The notes under the pieces are model-generated. The model saw nothing but the letters and a program-made list of their open reading frames with translations, was not told where the DNA came from and did no database searches. From Campylobacter sp. (GTDB taxonomy: Bacteria; Campylobacterota; Campylobacteria; Campylobacterales; Campylobacteraceae), in NCBI GenBank assembly GCA_012728225.1, contig JAAYFN010000009.1, positions 1-33,296 of the forward strand: a stretch of 33,296 nt of DNA, in the 5' to 3' direction. Below are positions 10,507-21,928 of this stretch, in pieces. A program made the position numbers and the translations under genes. Each line of letters begins with the position of its first letter. Position 1 is the stretch's first letter.

Positions 10507-11055
10507 TTAAAACGGTAATTCATCCATATCATCTATGTCTATATCTGGGATATTTTCGCTATAGCTATCTAGAGCATCATCTTGTTTTACTCTATCATAT
10601 CCACCTTGTTGAGAAGTGCTGTTTTTGTTTTGATAGTTTTTATAGCTACTATCTTGATTTGAAGAGTAGTTGCTATTTCCTCCTGAGTAGTTTCCACCAC
10701 CTTGATTGTAGTTACTGTTTTGATTGTCGTTACTACTGCCCAACATTTGCATGTTTTCAACTACAACACTATGCTTACTTCTGTTTGCACCAGTGTTTTT
10801 ATCTTGCCATGTGTCGTATTGAAGGCGACCTTCAATCAGAATTTTTGAGCCTTTTTTAAGGTATTGGTTAGCTATCTCCGCAGTTCTACCAAAAAACGTG
10901 ATATCTACAAAGCAAACATCTTCTCTTTTTTCACCATTTACAGTGTATTTTCTGTTGACAGCTATACCTGCATTAGCTACAGCTGCACCATTTTGTGAAT
11001 ATCTCATTTCGATATCACGAGTAAGGTTTCCTAGGAGTATCACTTTGTTAAACAT
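10507..11055 (-). CDS. ssb: Single-stranded DNA-binding protein
   Basis: 182 aa; [21 protein letters not shown]-fold start; acidic tail [12 protein letters not shown]. Confidence 0.96.
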   Translation of the reverse strand: MFNKVILLGNLTRDIEMRYSQNGAAVANAGIAVNRKYTVNGEKREDVCFVDITFFGRTAEIANQYLKKGSKILIEGRLQYDTWQDKNTGANRSKHSVVVENMQMLGSSNDNQNSNYNQGGGNYSGGNSNYSSNQDSSYKNYQNKNSTSQQGGYDRVKQDDALDSYSENIPDIDIDDMDELPF

Positions 11056-11058
11056 AAT

Positions 11059-11529
11059 TTATCCTTCTACGGTTTGATTTTCTTCAATCTCTTGAATATC
11101 TACTTCTTCAGTTTTTTCTTTAGGATTGTAACTATCATTTTTATCGTAGCGTTCACCTCTATCAGGGCGTGGTTTACGCTCTTTTTTAACTGGAGTAAAC
11201 TTAATACCTTTGCTTAGTTTTTCCCAAGCAGCTATCTCTTTTTTACTTTCATATTTGACAGTTAAAAACCTAATGATGTTTTCATTATAGCGAATATTTC
11301 TAGTAAGTTCAGCTATAAGTGCTGTTGGCGCTGTGAAATAGACGACGTAATAGACGCCTCTTTCAAACTTTTGGATCTTATAAGCGAGTTTTCTTGCGCC
11401 CATCTCTATGACAGAGGCAACTTCGCCACCATTTTTTGTGATGACCTCTTTGACAAAGTCAACTTCTTTTACTAACTCTTCATCTGTAAGCGTTGGCTTA
11501 AGTATGAAAAGAACCTCATAATGTTTCAT
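11059..11529 (-). CDS. rpsF: 30S ribosomal protein S6 (with C-terminal extension)
   Basis: 156 aa; [40 protein letters not shown]. Confidence 0.96.
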   Translation of the reverse strand: MKHYEVLFILKPTLTDEELVKEVDFVKEVITKNGGEVASVIEMGARKLAYKIQKFERGVYYVVYFTAPTALIAELTRNIRYNENIIRFLTVKYESKKEIAAWEKLSKGIKFTPVKKERKPRPDRGERYDKNDSYNPKEKTEEVDIQEIEENQTVEG

Positions 11530-11662
11530 AAATTCTCCTTATGGGTATTTAGCTTGTGACGTATGAGAGTGTCGCAAGCAAGGATTTGCGTAATCAACGC
11601 AACTGATTATTTTACTAAATTTATACTTAAAATTTGTTTAATAGCTTAAAATAGAGATTTTG

Positions 11663-12643
11663 TTATTTAGAAAAAACTCTTTGAAATTTCATCATCTGAG
11701 AGAGAAGAAAGTAGGTTTTTTCAACTCCATTTTTAGTTTTAAGGGTAAATTCGGTTTCATTAAGCACTTTAAACATCTCTTTAAATTCAGCTGTGCTAAA
11801 TTTAAGTGCCTCTTTTTTAAGTTCGTTTTGTATAAGTGGTGGTGGAGTATAACCAAGTATAGCACGAAAATCAAGCTGTCCATAAAGTTTGATATGAGTG
11901 TGAATTTTAAAAATTCTATACATATAATTGTATGTATAACTTATAAATTCACTCTCATTATATCCACTACTTTCTATATAGGTAAAAAATTCATCTCTAA
12001 AATCTTCCAAATTTATGATTTTTTTAAAAAGCTCTTCAAAGCTAACTTCACTAAGTCCTGTGACATGTGTTTTAACATTTTCTAAATTTAAAGGGTAGTT
12101 AAGAGAGGCAAATTTTTCTAATTCAGCAGCTGTGAGATTTAAATTCTCACCATGAATTTGATAAATTTCAAGTAGGGCGGCGTTGTTTGGATAAAGCTTT
12201 AAAGATTTGCATTTTTTGTTTAAAATTTGAAGTGTTTCATTTGGATTGTTTGGACTAAAAAGACGAACAAAGTTTCCTTCAAAAGTTTTGATAAAAGCGT
12301 CATTTATATGATTTTCATCGTTTTCTAAAAACTCATATAGCAAAAAACAGTTTTTATCTTTTTTACAAATTTCAATCAAGCTTTTTATCTCTTTTGTGCT
12401 GCCAAATTTTACACTTTTTATATAAACTGCATTTTTTCCGCCAAAAAGTGATGGTGCTAAAAAACTTCTAATGCTTTCAAAATCATACTCGCTTGGATAT
12501 ACGCTATATAAATTTTCAGCATTCCAGTAGTTAAGAATTTCTTCTGTATACAGCTCGTTTAAAAAGGCATCTCTGCTTCTTAATAGTATGAAATTTGGTA
12601 GTTTTTTCGCATAAATAAGTGCGTCAAGTTCTCTTTTATACAT
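11663..12643 (-). CDS. holA: DNA polymerase III subunit delta
   Basis: 326 aa; Epsilonproteobacterial HolA-like sequence upstream of rpsF and overlapping rnr. Confidence 0.75.
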   Translation of the reverse strand: MYKRELDALIYAKKLPNFILLRSRDAFLNELYTEEILNYWNAENLYSVYPSEYDFESIRSFLAPSLFGGKNAVYIKSVKFGSTKEIKSLIEICKKDKNCFLLYEFLENDENHINDAFIKTFEGNFVRLFSPNNPNETLQILNKKCKSLKLYPNNAALLEIYQIHGENLNLTAAELEKFASLNYPLNLENVKTHVTGLSEVSFEELFKKIINLEDFRDEFFTYIESSGYNESEFISYTYNYMYRIFKIHTHIKLYGQLDFRAILGYTPPPLIQNELKKEALKFSTAEFKEMFKVLNETEFTLKTKNGVEKTYFLLSQMMKFQRVFSK

Positions 12644-14564
12644 TTAGTTTTTTAACCACTCTTCCATAAATTTTAGCATTTATTATATCAAAATCTATAA
12701 GCTCAACCAAAACAGGAGTAAGAATTTCAGCTGTATAATTTGTGATAAATATCCTAGCTCCTTTTAATTTGTCATCAAGCTTTGCTGTTGTAATGTTTTC
12801 GTTAGTGTCAATGTAACAGATAAATTTCTCTCCTAAATGCTCTTTAGCCCAACGTGCAAATTTGCGGTCAATAAAGTCATATGCTACTTTATCAGCTTCT
12901 CTTTCAAGAGTGTTTAAGCTCTGACAAGTTGACTCGATATTTAAAAGTAAAAAGTCAAAAAGCTTCTCATCATTAGCGATTTTTGCTTTAAGCAAACGGT
13001 GCAAAAGTAGGTCAGAGTAACGTCTTATAGGACTTGTAAAATGAGTATAATCATCAAACCCAAGCCCAAAATGCCCAATTGGATCTGGACTATACTCCGC
13101 TCTTTTTTGCGATTTTATGATAAGCTTATCGATCTCTTCTCTTATGCCCATATCATCAGCTATGGATTGTATATTTGCTATCATTTTTGGTAGATCTTTG
13201 TCAAATTTAACATCTATACCAAAGCTTAGTAAGTTTTCCATAAGGGTAGTGATTTTTTTCTCCTCCATTGCGCCATGATTTCTAAAGATTCCTTTTTCTA
13301 TCATCTTTGCAGCTGCTTTATTTGCTAAAAGCATACAGTCTTCTATCAGATCGTGACTAGGGGTTGAAATTTCAAAGCGAGTGCTTTTTAGTTTACCATC
13401 ACTATCTAGGGTGATTCTAAGCTCTTTTGTGTGAAAATCAAAGCCTTTTTTAAGGCGTTTTTTACGTAAATTTTTAGTAAGTTCTCCTAAATTTAGGAGC
13501 ATATCTAAAATTTCACTATTTTCATATTTTTTATCTTTTAAGATATTATCAACTTCATCATAATTAAGCCTAACTTTAGAGTTTATTATCACGCTTTGAA
13601 GCTCTTCGCTAATTGGATTTAAATTTTCATCAAGAGCTATTTTAAAGCAAAACGCAAGCCTATCAACTTTTGGTTTTAAAGAGCAGATATTTTCACTTAA
13701 ATTTTTAGGAAGCATCGGAACTGAGCGATGAGGAAAATAGATAGAAAACCCTCTAAATTTTGCCTCTTTATCAATGGCTGTATATGACCCCACATACTCG
13801 CTTACATCAGCTATTGCTACGTAAAGAGTTCGGTTTGTGTGGTCGTAACAAACTGCATCATCAAAGTCTTTAGCATCAATGGGATCTATGGTGCAAAAGT
13901 TTAAATGAGTTAAATCTATCCTTTGTGGATACATGGATTTATCTACTTTGTCGCCAAAACTTTTTGCTTCATTGATGCAAGAATTGCTAAATTCATCATT
14001 TTTGTTATAAATTCCAAGTGAAATTTTTTCATCCACCCAAACATCATCTAAAACTCCTAAAATTTCAGTTATTTCATCACTTTTGTTGTCTATTTTAAGG
14101 ACTGTGTGAGGTGGAAGTTGTTTAAGGGATTTTTGTGAAGCTTTTAAATTGCTTGTTAGCCCGGTTTGTATATTTACTCCAAGAATCTGTTTTCCAACTT
14201 GTTTGGTGTAGACTATGCTTGTTGCAAAGCCAGGTTTTATGGTGAGTACTATCTTTGCTTTTTGTCTGCCTTTGTTATTTTTAGTAAGTTTTGCTAAGAC
14301 GATATCGCTTTGTTTTGAGCTGTTTAGGTCACGATTTTCTACTAAAATATCATCTTTAAATTGCTTATCATACACATCTATATATCCAGTGCCATTCATG
14401 CTAATATCTAGTTTTCCTGTGATAAATCCATCATTTAAATAGAATTTATTTTTATGTTTTGTTAGAGCATTTAGTGTTTGTAAATTTCGAATTATCTCTT
14501 TTTGTTCAGAATTTACTTTTCCAGCATCAACTCCATCTAAAAGTTTTTCTAAAAATATTTTCAA
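12636..14564 (-). CDS. rnr: Ribonuclease R / VacB-like 3'-5' exoribonuclease
   Basis: 642 aa; RNB domain: TIDPIDAKDFDDAVCY, VSEYVGSYTAIDKEAKFRGFSIYFPHRSVPMLP, HFGLGFDDYTHFTSPIRRYSDLLLHR. Confidence 0.93.
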   Translation of the reverse strand: MKIFLEKLLDGVDAGKVNSEQKEIIRNLQTLNALTKHKNKFYLNDGFITGKLDISMNGTGYIDVYDKQFKDDILVENRDLNSSKQSDIVLAKLTKNNKGRQKAKIVLTIKPGFATSIVYTKQVGKQILGVNIQTGLTSNLKASQKSLKQLPPHTVLKIDNKSDEITEILGVLDDVWVDEKISLGIYNKNDEFSNSCINEAKSFGDKVDKSMYPQRIDLTHLNFCTIDPIDAKDFDDAVCYDHTNRTLYVAIADVSEYVGSYTAIDKEAKFRGFSIYFPHRSVPMLPKNLSENICSLKPKVDRLAFCFKIALDENLNPISEELQSVIINSKVRLNYDEVDNILKDKKYENSEILDMLLNLGELTKNLRKKRLKKGFDFHTKELRITLDSDGKLKSTRFEISTPSHDLIEDCMLLANKAAAKMIEKGIFRNHGAMEEKKITTLMENLLSFGIDVKFDKDLPKMIANIQSIADDMGIREEIDKLIIKSQKRAEYSPDPIGHFGLGFDDYTHFTSPIRRYSDLLLHRLLKAKIANDEKLFDFLLLNIESTCQSLNTLEREADKVAYDFIDRKFARWAKEHLGEKFICYIDTNENITTAKLDDKLKGARIFITNYTAEILTPVLVELIDFDIINAKIYGRVVKKLNV

Positions 14565-14622
14565 ATCTCACCTTTTTACCTTAAATTTTGTTTATTTTAG
14601 GACTTTTCTAGTCTGTTTGTGA

Positions 14623-14628
14623 TATAAT
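14623..14628 (+). promoter_or_regulatory. Candidate sigma70 -10 box for ilvC
   Basis: TTTGTGATATAAT about 29 bp upstream of the ilvC ATG. Confidence 0.6.
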
Positions 14629-14644
14629 ACCCTAAATTTTTTAA

Positions 14645-15679
<1,035 letters not shown>

Positions 15680-15681
15680 TT

Positions 15682-16707
15682 TTGGCTAAACAAAATAAGC
15701 AGGCTAAAAAGCCTGCTCCTAAAAAAACAATTAGAAAAAGACCACTACCTAAAAAACAAAACTTTAAGCGTAAGATTTTCCCTCTTATAGTTTTGATGTT
15801 GCTCTGTTTTGGTGCAGGGGTTCTTACATACAAGAGTTTGGACGCTCTTTTTTCAGATAAAAAAGTAACTGATACAAAGACAAAACAGCAAATTCCTCAG
15901 CCTAAAGAGAAGACAGAAGAAGATTTAACTATTAAATTTCCAGAAATTCCTTTATTAGATGAAGAAAAAGCCGAAAAGACAATTGACATTATCAAGATAG
16001 ATGAGGATAATAAAACATTTTTACCCCCTATTGTAGCTACCCCAAGTGGCAAACCAAAACTTGCTATTATAATAGATGATGTAGCAACTAGCACACACGC
16101 TAAAAACATAAAAAAAATAGACCTTAAGCTAACGCCATCTATATTTCCTCCTAATAAAAATCATCCAGATACAGTACAAATTGCAAAGAGTTTTGAGTTT
16201 TATATGATTCACCTTCCTACTGAGGCTTTAAATTTTAACTCACCAGAATTTGATACTTTAACAACCAAAGATAGTTATAATACAGTAGAAAAAAGAGTTA
16301 AGTTTATAAGGGATAAATTCAAAGATGCTAAATTTATAAACAACCATACAGGCAGTAAATTTACAAGTGATTATGACTCTATGGAGAAGCTGCTAATGGC
16401 ACTGCTTAGATATGATTTTATCTTTATAGATTCAAAAACTATATCCGATACTAAAACTCAAGAGTTGGCTCCAAAGTATGGTATGCGTTATGTTTATAGA
16501 GATATATTTTTAGACAATAGTGACGATATAAGACAGATAAAAGAACAGCTAAAAAAAGCTGTAAATCTTGCTAAAGATAGAGGCTATGCTATCGCTATAG
16601 GTCATCCTAGAAGAAGTACTTTTATGGCGCTTAACGAGGCTAAAGATGATATTTTAAAAAGCGTTGATGTTGTTTTTCTAAGTGAAATTTATGAGTATTA
16701 TAAATAG
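15682..16707 (+). CDS. Divergent polysaccharide deacetylase family protein
   Basis: 341 aa, TTG start; N-terminal TM anchor, KLAIIIDDVA, HLPTEA, NNHTGSKFTSD, AIAIGHPRRST motifs. Confidence 0.8.
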   Translation: MAKQNKQAKKPAPKKTIRKRPLPKKQNFKRKIFPLIVLMLLCFGAGVLTYKSLDALFSDKKVTDTKTKQQIPQPKEKTEEDLTIKFPEIPLLDEEKAEKTIDIIKIDEDNKTFLPPIVATPSGKPKLAIIIDDVATSTHAKNIKKIDLKLTPSIFPPNKNHPDTVQIAKSFEFYMIHLPTEALNFNSPEFDTLTTKDSYNTVEKRVKFIRDKFKDAKFINNHTGSKFTSDYDSMEKLLMALLRYDFIFIDSKTISDTKTQELAPKYGMRYVYRDIFLDNSDDIRQIKEQLKKAVNLAKDRGYAIAIGHPRRSTFMALNEAKDDILKSVDVVFLSEIYEYYK

Positions 16708-17470
16708 CATAGATGTAAGTGAGTTTGAACCTCTAACTCGCCTTAAAAATCCTCCTAAAAAGCTCTATTATAGAGGAAATTTAGAGTATTTAAAGAGACG
16801 AAAAGTTAGTATTGTTGGTTCAAGAAAAATGAGCATTTATACTAAACAGCTTATTTTAAATCTAAGTAATGCTTTGGCAAGAAATAGAATTTGTGTTGTA
16901 AGTGGAGGTGCTATAGGATGTGATAGCGCAGCGCATAAAGGTGCTTTTCCAAACACAATAGCAGTTTTTGCAAATGGACTTGATGAGATATATCCTAAGG
17001 TAAATTCTCAACTTATAAAAGAAATTTATAAAAACTCACTTGCTTTAAGTGAGTATCCTCAAGGAGTCAAAGCATATAAGCATCAGTTTTTAGAGAGAAA
17101 TCGTATAGTTGTATCATTAAGCGAAGCTTTAGTCGTTGCTCAAGCGGATTTAAGGAGCGGGTCTCTTGCAAGTGCAAAAGTTGCTCAAGAGATAGGAATT
17201 CCTGTTTATGTTTTGCCTCACAGAATGGATGAAAGTAGAGGAACAAACGAACTTCTAGCAAATAAAAAAGCAATTTTGATAGACGATATAGATAAATTTG
17301 TATCTAAATTTATAGATTTAGAGATAAAAAGCGAAAATGATGATATGTTAAATTTCATAAAAAGCAACTCAAATTTCAATGAAATTTATAACAAATTTGG
17401 TGATCTGCTCTATGAATATGAGCTTGATGGAAAGATAGAAATTTTAGGGACTAAGGTTGTGGTTAAATGA
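16682..17470 (+). CDS. dprA: DNA-processing protein DprA (start may be ATG 16691)
   Basis: 262 aa; SIVGSRKMSIYT, VVSGGAIGCDSAAHKGA, SEYPQGVKAYKHQFLERNRIV. Confidence 0.92.
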   Translation: MKFMSIINSIDVSEFEPLTRLKNPPKKLYYRGNLEYLKRRKVSIVGSRKMSIYTKQLILNLSNALARNRICVVSGGAIGCDSAAHKGAFPNTIAVFANGLDEIYPKVNSQLIKEIYKNSLALSEYPQGVKAYKHQFLERNRIVVSLSEALVVAQADLRSGSLASAKVAQEIGIPVYVLPHRMDESRGTNELLANKKAILIDDIDKFVSKFIDLEIKSENDDMLNFIKSNSNFNEIYNKFGDLLYEYELDGKIEILGTKVVVK

Positions 17471-17862
17471 GCACAGCAGCACTTGATATTGGATTAAAAC
17501 GCATAGGTATAGCTTTGGGTTATAAAGGTGATATTGTTGTGCCCATAGATGCAGTAATTCGAAAAAACCGCAAGCAAGCAGCTACCGATGTTAAAAAGGT
17601 TCTTAAAGAGTATAAAGTTGTAAAACTCATCGTTGGAATTCCTCTTGGTGGAAGTAGTGAAGATGAGATGAGAAGGAGAGTTGAGCATTTTATTGGCTTG
17701 CTTGATTTTAATGGTGAGATTGTCTATCAAGATGAGAGTTTTAGCAGTAAAGAGGCAAGCGCTTTAAAGGTTGCAAATTTACGAAAAAAAGATGGGAAAT
17801 TAGATAGTCTTTCTGCAAAAATTATATTAGAAAGATATTTAGAATCTAATTTAAATTTTTAA
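17467..17862 (+). CDS. ruvX: Holliday junction resolvase-like RuvX/YqgF
   Basis: 131 aa; ALDIGLKRIGIALG, LIVGIPLGG, YQDESFSSKEA; overlaps dprA stop. Confidence 0.92.
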   Translation: MSTAALDIGLKRIGIALGYKGDIVVPIDAVIRKNRKQAATDVKKVLKEYKVVKLIVGIPLGGSSEDEMRRRVEHFIGLLDFNGEIVYQDESFSSKEASALKVANLRKKDGKLDSLSAKIILERYLESNLNF

Positions 17863-17875
17863 TTAGAATTTTGGC

Positions 17876-17899
17876 TTATCTGATTTAATGAGCAGATAA
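17876..17899. terminator. Possible weak bidirectional terminator between ruvX and queA
   Basis: Perfect 7-bp arms TTATCTG / CAGATAA with 10-nt loop between convergent genes; low GC. Confidence 0.35.
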
Positions 17900-17942
17900 T
17901 ATATGTTTGTTTTGCTATTGTGTATAAAGGTTAAATTTAGTT

Positions 17943-18986
17943 TTAAAGTATAAGCATAGCATAGCCATAAGAGTAAAATTTATACTTTTTTTCTACAGAT
18001 AGTTTATAAATTTCCATAGTCTTTTCATATCCTATAAATGAGCTTACAAGCATGATTAAAGTTGATTTGGGAAGGTGAAAATTGGTAAGTAGGAAATTTT
18101 GTCTTTGAGGTCTATTTAAATAATTTAAAAAAAGCTCACATTCGCCTGTTTTTACGTCTTTTCTAACAAAATTTTCAACTACTCTTGTTACAGTTGTTCC
18201 AACGCCAAGTATTGGTTTATCGCTACGTAAAATTTCAGCTGTTTTATCAGGTATATCAAACCATTCAGAGTGCATTTTATGCTCTCTTATGTCGCTTACT
18301 TCTACACTTTTAAATGTTCCAGCTCCAACGTGAAGAGTTAGATAGTAGATATCGTGGTTTTTAGTTAAAGTTTCTATCATCTGAGGGCTAAAATGAAGTG
18401 ACGCAGTAGGAGCAGCAACTGCACCACTATTTTTAGCAAATATACTTTGATACCACTTTGTATCTTTTAGAGTATCTTCTCTTTTGATATACGGAGGAAG
18501 TGGTATATGACCGATCTTTTCTAAGTATTCAAAAAGTTCATTTACATCCAAAATTTTTTGCTCTTTATAAAATTTTACAACTCTACTGCCATCATCAAAA
18601 AGCTCAATAACTAAAGCTTTCAAATTTAAGTTAAAATTTAGCCAAGTTCCTACTTTAACACTTCCTTTTATATAGACGCTAAATTTATCATCATTTAAAG
18701 GTCTATTTAGTAAAAGTTCGATCTTGCCACCACTATTTTTGGTGCCGTAAATTCTAGCTTTTACAACTTTTGTATCATTAAAAATGATGTCGCATTTAGG
18801 TAGAATTTCTGCTAAATCTCCAAATTTAAGATGTGAAATTTTGTTATTTTGACGTTCATAAACAAGTAAATTTGCACTCTCTTTAGGTTCAGCAGGCTTA
18901 GTGGCTATAAGTGAACTTGGAAGATCATAATCATAAGCAAGTGGTGAGTTTAGGTTAGTTGTCCTCTTTTGGCTCATCTTCTGCAT
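17943..18986 (-). CDS. queA: S-adenosylmethionine:tRNA ribosyltransferase-isomerase (start uncertain)
   Basis: 347 aa; YDYDLPSSLIATKPAEPKESANLLV, APTASLHFSPQ, LHVGAGTFKSVEV, LTNFHLPKSTLIMLVSSFIGYE. Confidence 0.95.
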   Translation of the reverse strand: MQKMSQKRTTNLNSPLAYDYDLPSSLIATKPAEPKESANLLVYERQNNKISHLKFGDLAEILPKCDIIFNDTKVVKARIYGTKNSGGKIELLLNRPLNDDKFSVYIKGSVKVGTWLNFNLNLKALVIELFDDGSRVVKFYKEQKILDVNELFEYLEKIGHIPLPPYIKREDTLKDTKWYQSIFAKNSGAVAAPTASLHFSPQMIETLTKNHDIYYLTLHVGAGTFKSVEVSDIREHKMHSEWFDIPDKTAEILRSDKPILGVGTTVTRVVENFVRKDVKTGECELFLNYLNRPQRQNFLLTNFHLPKSTLIMLVSSFIGYEKTMEIYKLSVEKKYKFYSYGYAMLIL

Positions 18987-19710
18987 CTATGTTTAGTTCT
19001 ACTTCAGGATTTACAAATTTAGCTATCAGTATAGACCCGGCATAAAGTGCTATCAAAGGCACAGCAAGCATGAATTGACTAAGTATATCAGGAGGAGTCA
19101 TAACTGCTGCAAATATAAATATAAGCACGATAGCATATCTAAAAAAGCCTTTTAAGTCCTGATCTGTTACAAGTCCTAAAAGTGCTAAGAAAAATGTAAT
19201 TATAGGAAGTTCAAAACTTATGCCAAAGGCTAAAATAAGTTTAATGAAAAATCCTACATATTCGCCTATTCTAGGCATAGCTATCATAGTTTCACCACTA
19301 CCAAAATTTATTAAAAAACCAAAAGCGGTTGGCAAAACAAAGTAGTAGCAAAATGCACAACCTATAAGAAACATTATCGTTGTACTTCCTACAAAAGGAA
19401 GAACATATTTTTTTTCATTTTCATATAGTCCAGGAGCTACAAATAGCCAAAATTGCCAAAACATAAATGGAAGTGCTAGCAAAAAACCAGCGAAAAAAGA
19501 TACTTTCATAGCAGTAAAAAAAGCTTCAGCAGGATGGGTAAATATCACTTCACTGCCCGCAGGGATTACCTTCATCAGAGGTTTTAGTATAAACTCAAAG
19601 ATTGGTTCCCAAAAGAAAAAACATGCTATAAAGCAAGCTATAAGTGCTAAGACGGAGTAAACAAGACGGTTTCTAAATTCTCTTATGTGCGGTACTAGAT
19701 CTTCAAACAT
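18955..19710 (-). CDS. tatC: Sec-independent protein translocase TatC
   Basis: 251 aa; HIREFRNRLVYSVLAL, FHP-type EAFFTAMKVSFFAGFLLALPFMFWQFWLFVAPGLYENEKK. Confidence 0.95.
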   Translation of the reverse strand: MFEDLVPHIREFRNRLVYSVLALIACFIACFFFWEPIFEFILKPLMKVIPAGSEVIFTHPAEAFFTAMKVSFFAGFLLALPFMFWQFWLFVAPGLYENEKKYVLPFVGSTTIMFLIGCAFCYYFVLPTAFGFLINFGSGETMIAMPRIGEYVGFFIKLILAFGISFELPIITFFLALLGLVTDQDLKGFFRYAIVLIFIFAAVMTPPDILSQFMLAVPLIALYAGSILIAKFVNPEVELNIDAEDEPKEDN

Positions 19711-20233
19711 TTTGACTCTCTTTATCGAGCTTATCTAAGGTATTTTTTTCGCCTTGAGTTAGTTTAGTTTCTTCGTTGGATTTGCCATCTTTTAACTCTT
19801 CTTTTGTGGTTATATCGTTATCTTCTTTGCTCTTATTGCGAGTTTGGCTGTTTTTTTCTGTATTAAGAATTTTTTCTTTAGCTAGTTTTGTAGGGTTTTG
19901 AACAGCTTTTTTTATATCACTAAGACCGGTGTTTAAGTTAGTTTGGACATTAGTTATATCATTTTTTATATCTTCAAGCTCTTCAAATGTTAGCTTTTTT
20001 CTAACTCCATCAGTTGTTTTTGTGATAGCATCTTTATATTTTTTTGCGTCGTCTTTTAGTTCAGCTATACGAACTTCTTGATCAAAAGTGCTTTTTGCGT
20101 CATCGATAGTTTTTCTAAGAAGTTTTATATATTTAGCTATCTCAACCATAGCTTTTGGAAGTTTTTCAGGGCCAAGAGCGATGACAGCAACAATGGCGAT
20201 GACGAGAATCTCAGTAAAGCTCATTCCAAACAT
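19703..20233 (-). CDS. tatB: Sec-independent protein translocase TatB
   Basis: 176 aa; MFGMSFTEILVIAIVAVIALGPEKLPKAMVEIAKYIK. Confidence 0.92.
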   Translation of the reverse strand: MFGMSFTEILVIAIVAVIALGPEKLPKAMVEIAKYIKLLRKTIDDAKSTFDQEVRIAELKDDAKKYKDAITKTTDGVRKKLTFEELEDIKNDITNVQTNLNTGLSDIKKAVQNPTKLAKEKILNTEKNSQTRNKSKEDNDITTKEELKDGKSNEETKLTQGEKNTLDKLDKESQNV

Positions 20234-20285
20234 TTTTATTCCTAAATTTATATTAAGCTAGTATTTTAGCGAAATTTCTTTAACT

Positions 20286-21347
20286 CTACTTAAAACTATC
20301 TAAGATAAACAGTGTAATTTCGTCGGCTAACAAGAAATTTGGATTATAAAATTTATCTTTTTTATAAAGTAGTTTTTTGTTTTTTGTTAAAATTTGTGCT
20401 TTTTCTAATTGAAATTTGTCTAAAATTTTAGCATTAAATCCAAACTTTGAGCGAAGTCCTAGAAAAATTTGCTCTATTTTTATATCATCACTACTTAAAT
20501 TTTCAATCTTTTTTTCAAGTGGATTTTTGATATATTGATCTATATCTTTTGGAGAATAAATTCTTTTTTTGCCATCAAATCCAACTGCATAAGCTCCAAA
20601 TCCAAGATATTTTTTTCCTTTCCAATAAGCTAAGTTATGTCTGCAAGGTCTACCAAAATTTGATATTTCATACTGTTTAAAGCCAGCTTTTTCGAGTTTT
20701 TTAAAAAGATATCTAGATAGATAAACACTATCTTTTTGTAAATTTATTTTGCCTTCAAAAGGTGTTTTTTCCTCTAAGATAAGTGAATAAGCACTTATAT
20801 GAGAAGGTTTTAGTGCAGTTAAGTTTTCAACTTCTAAATCTAAAATTTTTTTATTATCAAGTTTTGTTGAGTAGATGATATCTAAGTTAATGTTAGAAAA
20901 GCCAGCTTTTTTAGCATTTAAAATAGCTTCTTTAGTATCATTTACACTGTGAGTTCGACCTAAAAGAATGAGTTTTTTATCATTAAAACTTTGAGCTCCA
21001 AAGCTAATGCGATTTACACCAAAAGAGCGCATTTTTTTAAGCCATTTTAAATTTGCTGAGTTAGGATTGGCCTCACTTGTTATCTCAGCTCTAGCTTTAA
21101 AATGTGTAGATAAAATTTCAAAGATAGGTTTATATAGTTCAGCTTTAACAGCACTTGGGGTTCCTCCACCTATAAATAGCGTTGAAATTTCACTGATTTT
21201 TGTCTTTTTTATCTCACTTGCTAAGGCATTAAAGTAGTTTTCAACTTTGTTAAACTCATTACTACTTGATCCAAACGCACAATAAGGACATTTGCTTTGA
21301 CAAAATGGTATATGTATGTAGATGTGCAAATTTTCTCTTTTTGTCAA
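20286..21347 (-). CDS. hemW: Radical SAM heme chaperone HemW-like (HemN-related)
   Basis: 353 aa; IHIPFCQSKCPYCAF (CxxxCxxC), LFIGGGTPSA, RISFGAQSF. Confidence 0.88.
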   Translation of the reverse strand: MTKRENLHIYIHIPFCQSKCPYCAFGSSSNEFNKVENYFNALASEIKKTKISEISTLFIGGGTPSAVKAELYKPIFEILSTHFKARAEITSEANPNSANLKWLKKMRSFGVNRISFGAQSFNDKKLILLGRTHSVNDTKEAILNAKKAGFSNINLDIIYSTKLDNKKILDLEVENLTALKPSHISAYSLILEEKTPFEGKINLQKDSVYLSRYLFKKLEKAGFKQYEISNFGRPCRHNLAYWKGKKYLGFGAYAVGFDGKKRIYSPKDIDQYIKNPLEKKIENLSSDDIKIEQIFLGLRSKFGFNAKILDKFQLEKAQILTKNKKLLYKKDKFYNPNFLLADEITLFILDSFK

Positions 21348-21457
21348 ATTTACACAATATTTTTAAATTTGTCAAAGAGTTAAGGCTTGTGAGATTAATA
21401 TAATTTATCACTTTTTAAACCAAATTTTGATAAAATAGCTAATTTTAAAGGAAATTT

Positions 21458-21928
21458 ATGGAAGCAAAGAACTACAGACCAAGCGTAGCAGCTGTAATAC
21501 TCTCTTCAAGGTATCCTTTTGAGTGTAAAGTGATGCTTGCAAAACGCACTGATATTAAAGACGCGTGGCAGTTTCCACAAGGTGGTATTGATGAGGGCGA
21601 AACTCCAAAAGATGCACTTTTTAGAGAGTTAAAAGAGGAAATAGGTACTAATAAAATCGACATAATTGCAGAGTATCCAGAGTGGATAAGTTATGATTAT
21701 CCAGATGAAGTGATAAAACGTATAAAACCAAAGTTTGATGGACAGATACAAAGATATTATTTAGTAAGATTAAGGGATGATAAAAAGATAAATTTAGATA
21801 CTAAAGAGCCAGAATTTGATGCTTATAAATTTAGCACCATTAAGGAGGCTTTAGAAGCGATAACGCCCTTTAAAAAAGATGTTTATAAGACTGTTTTGGG
21901 GTATTTTATAGAAAAAGGATATATTTAG
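21458..21928 (+). CDS. rppH: RNA pyrophosphohydrolase (NUDIX)
   Basis: 156 aa; WQFPQGGIDEGETPKDALFRELKEEIG Nudix box. Confidence 0.9.
   Translation: MEAKNYRPSVAAVILSSRYPFECKVMLAKRTDIKDAWQFPQGGIDEGETPKDALFRELKEEIGTNKIDIIAEYPEWISYDYPDEVIKRIKPKFDGQIQRYYLVRLRDDKKINLDTKEPEFDAYKFSTIKEALEAITPFKKDVYKTVLGYFIEKGYI

Noticed and set aside
10482-10859. 125-aa plus-strand ORF
   Set aside because: Antisense shadow of ssb; low-complexity Tyr/Ser/Cys-rich translation typical of reverse-complemented Gly/Asn-rich coding sequence.
11692-11883. 63-aa minus-strand ORF
   Set aside because: Out-of-frame ORF wholly within holA on the same strand; no RBS or homology signal.
11660-12085. 141-aa plus-strand ORF
   Set aside because: Antisense to holA, Phe/Lys-rich composition, no recognizable domain.
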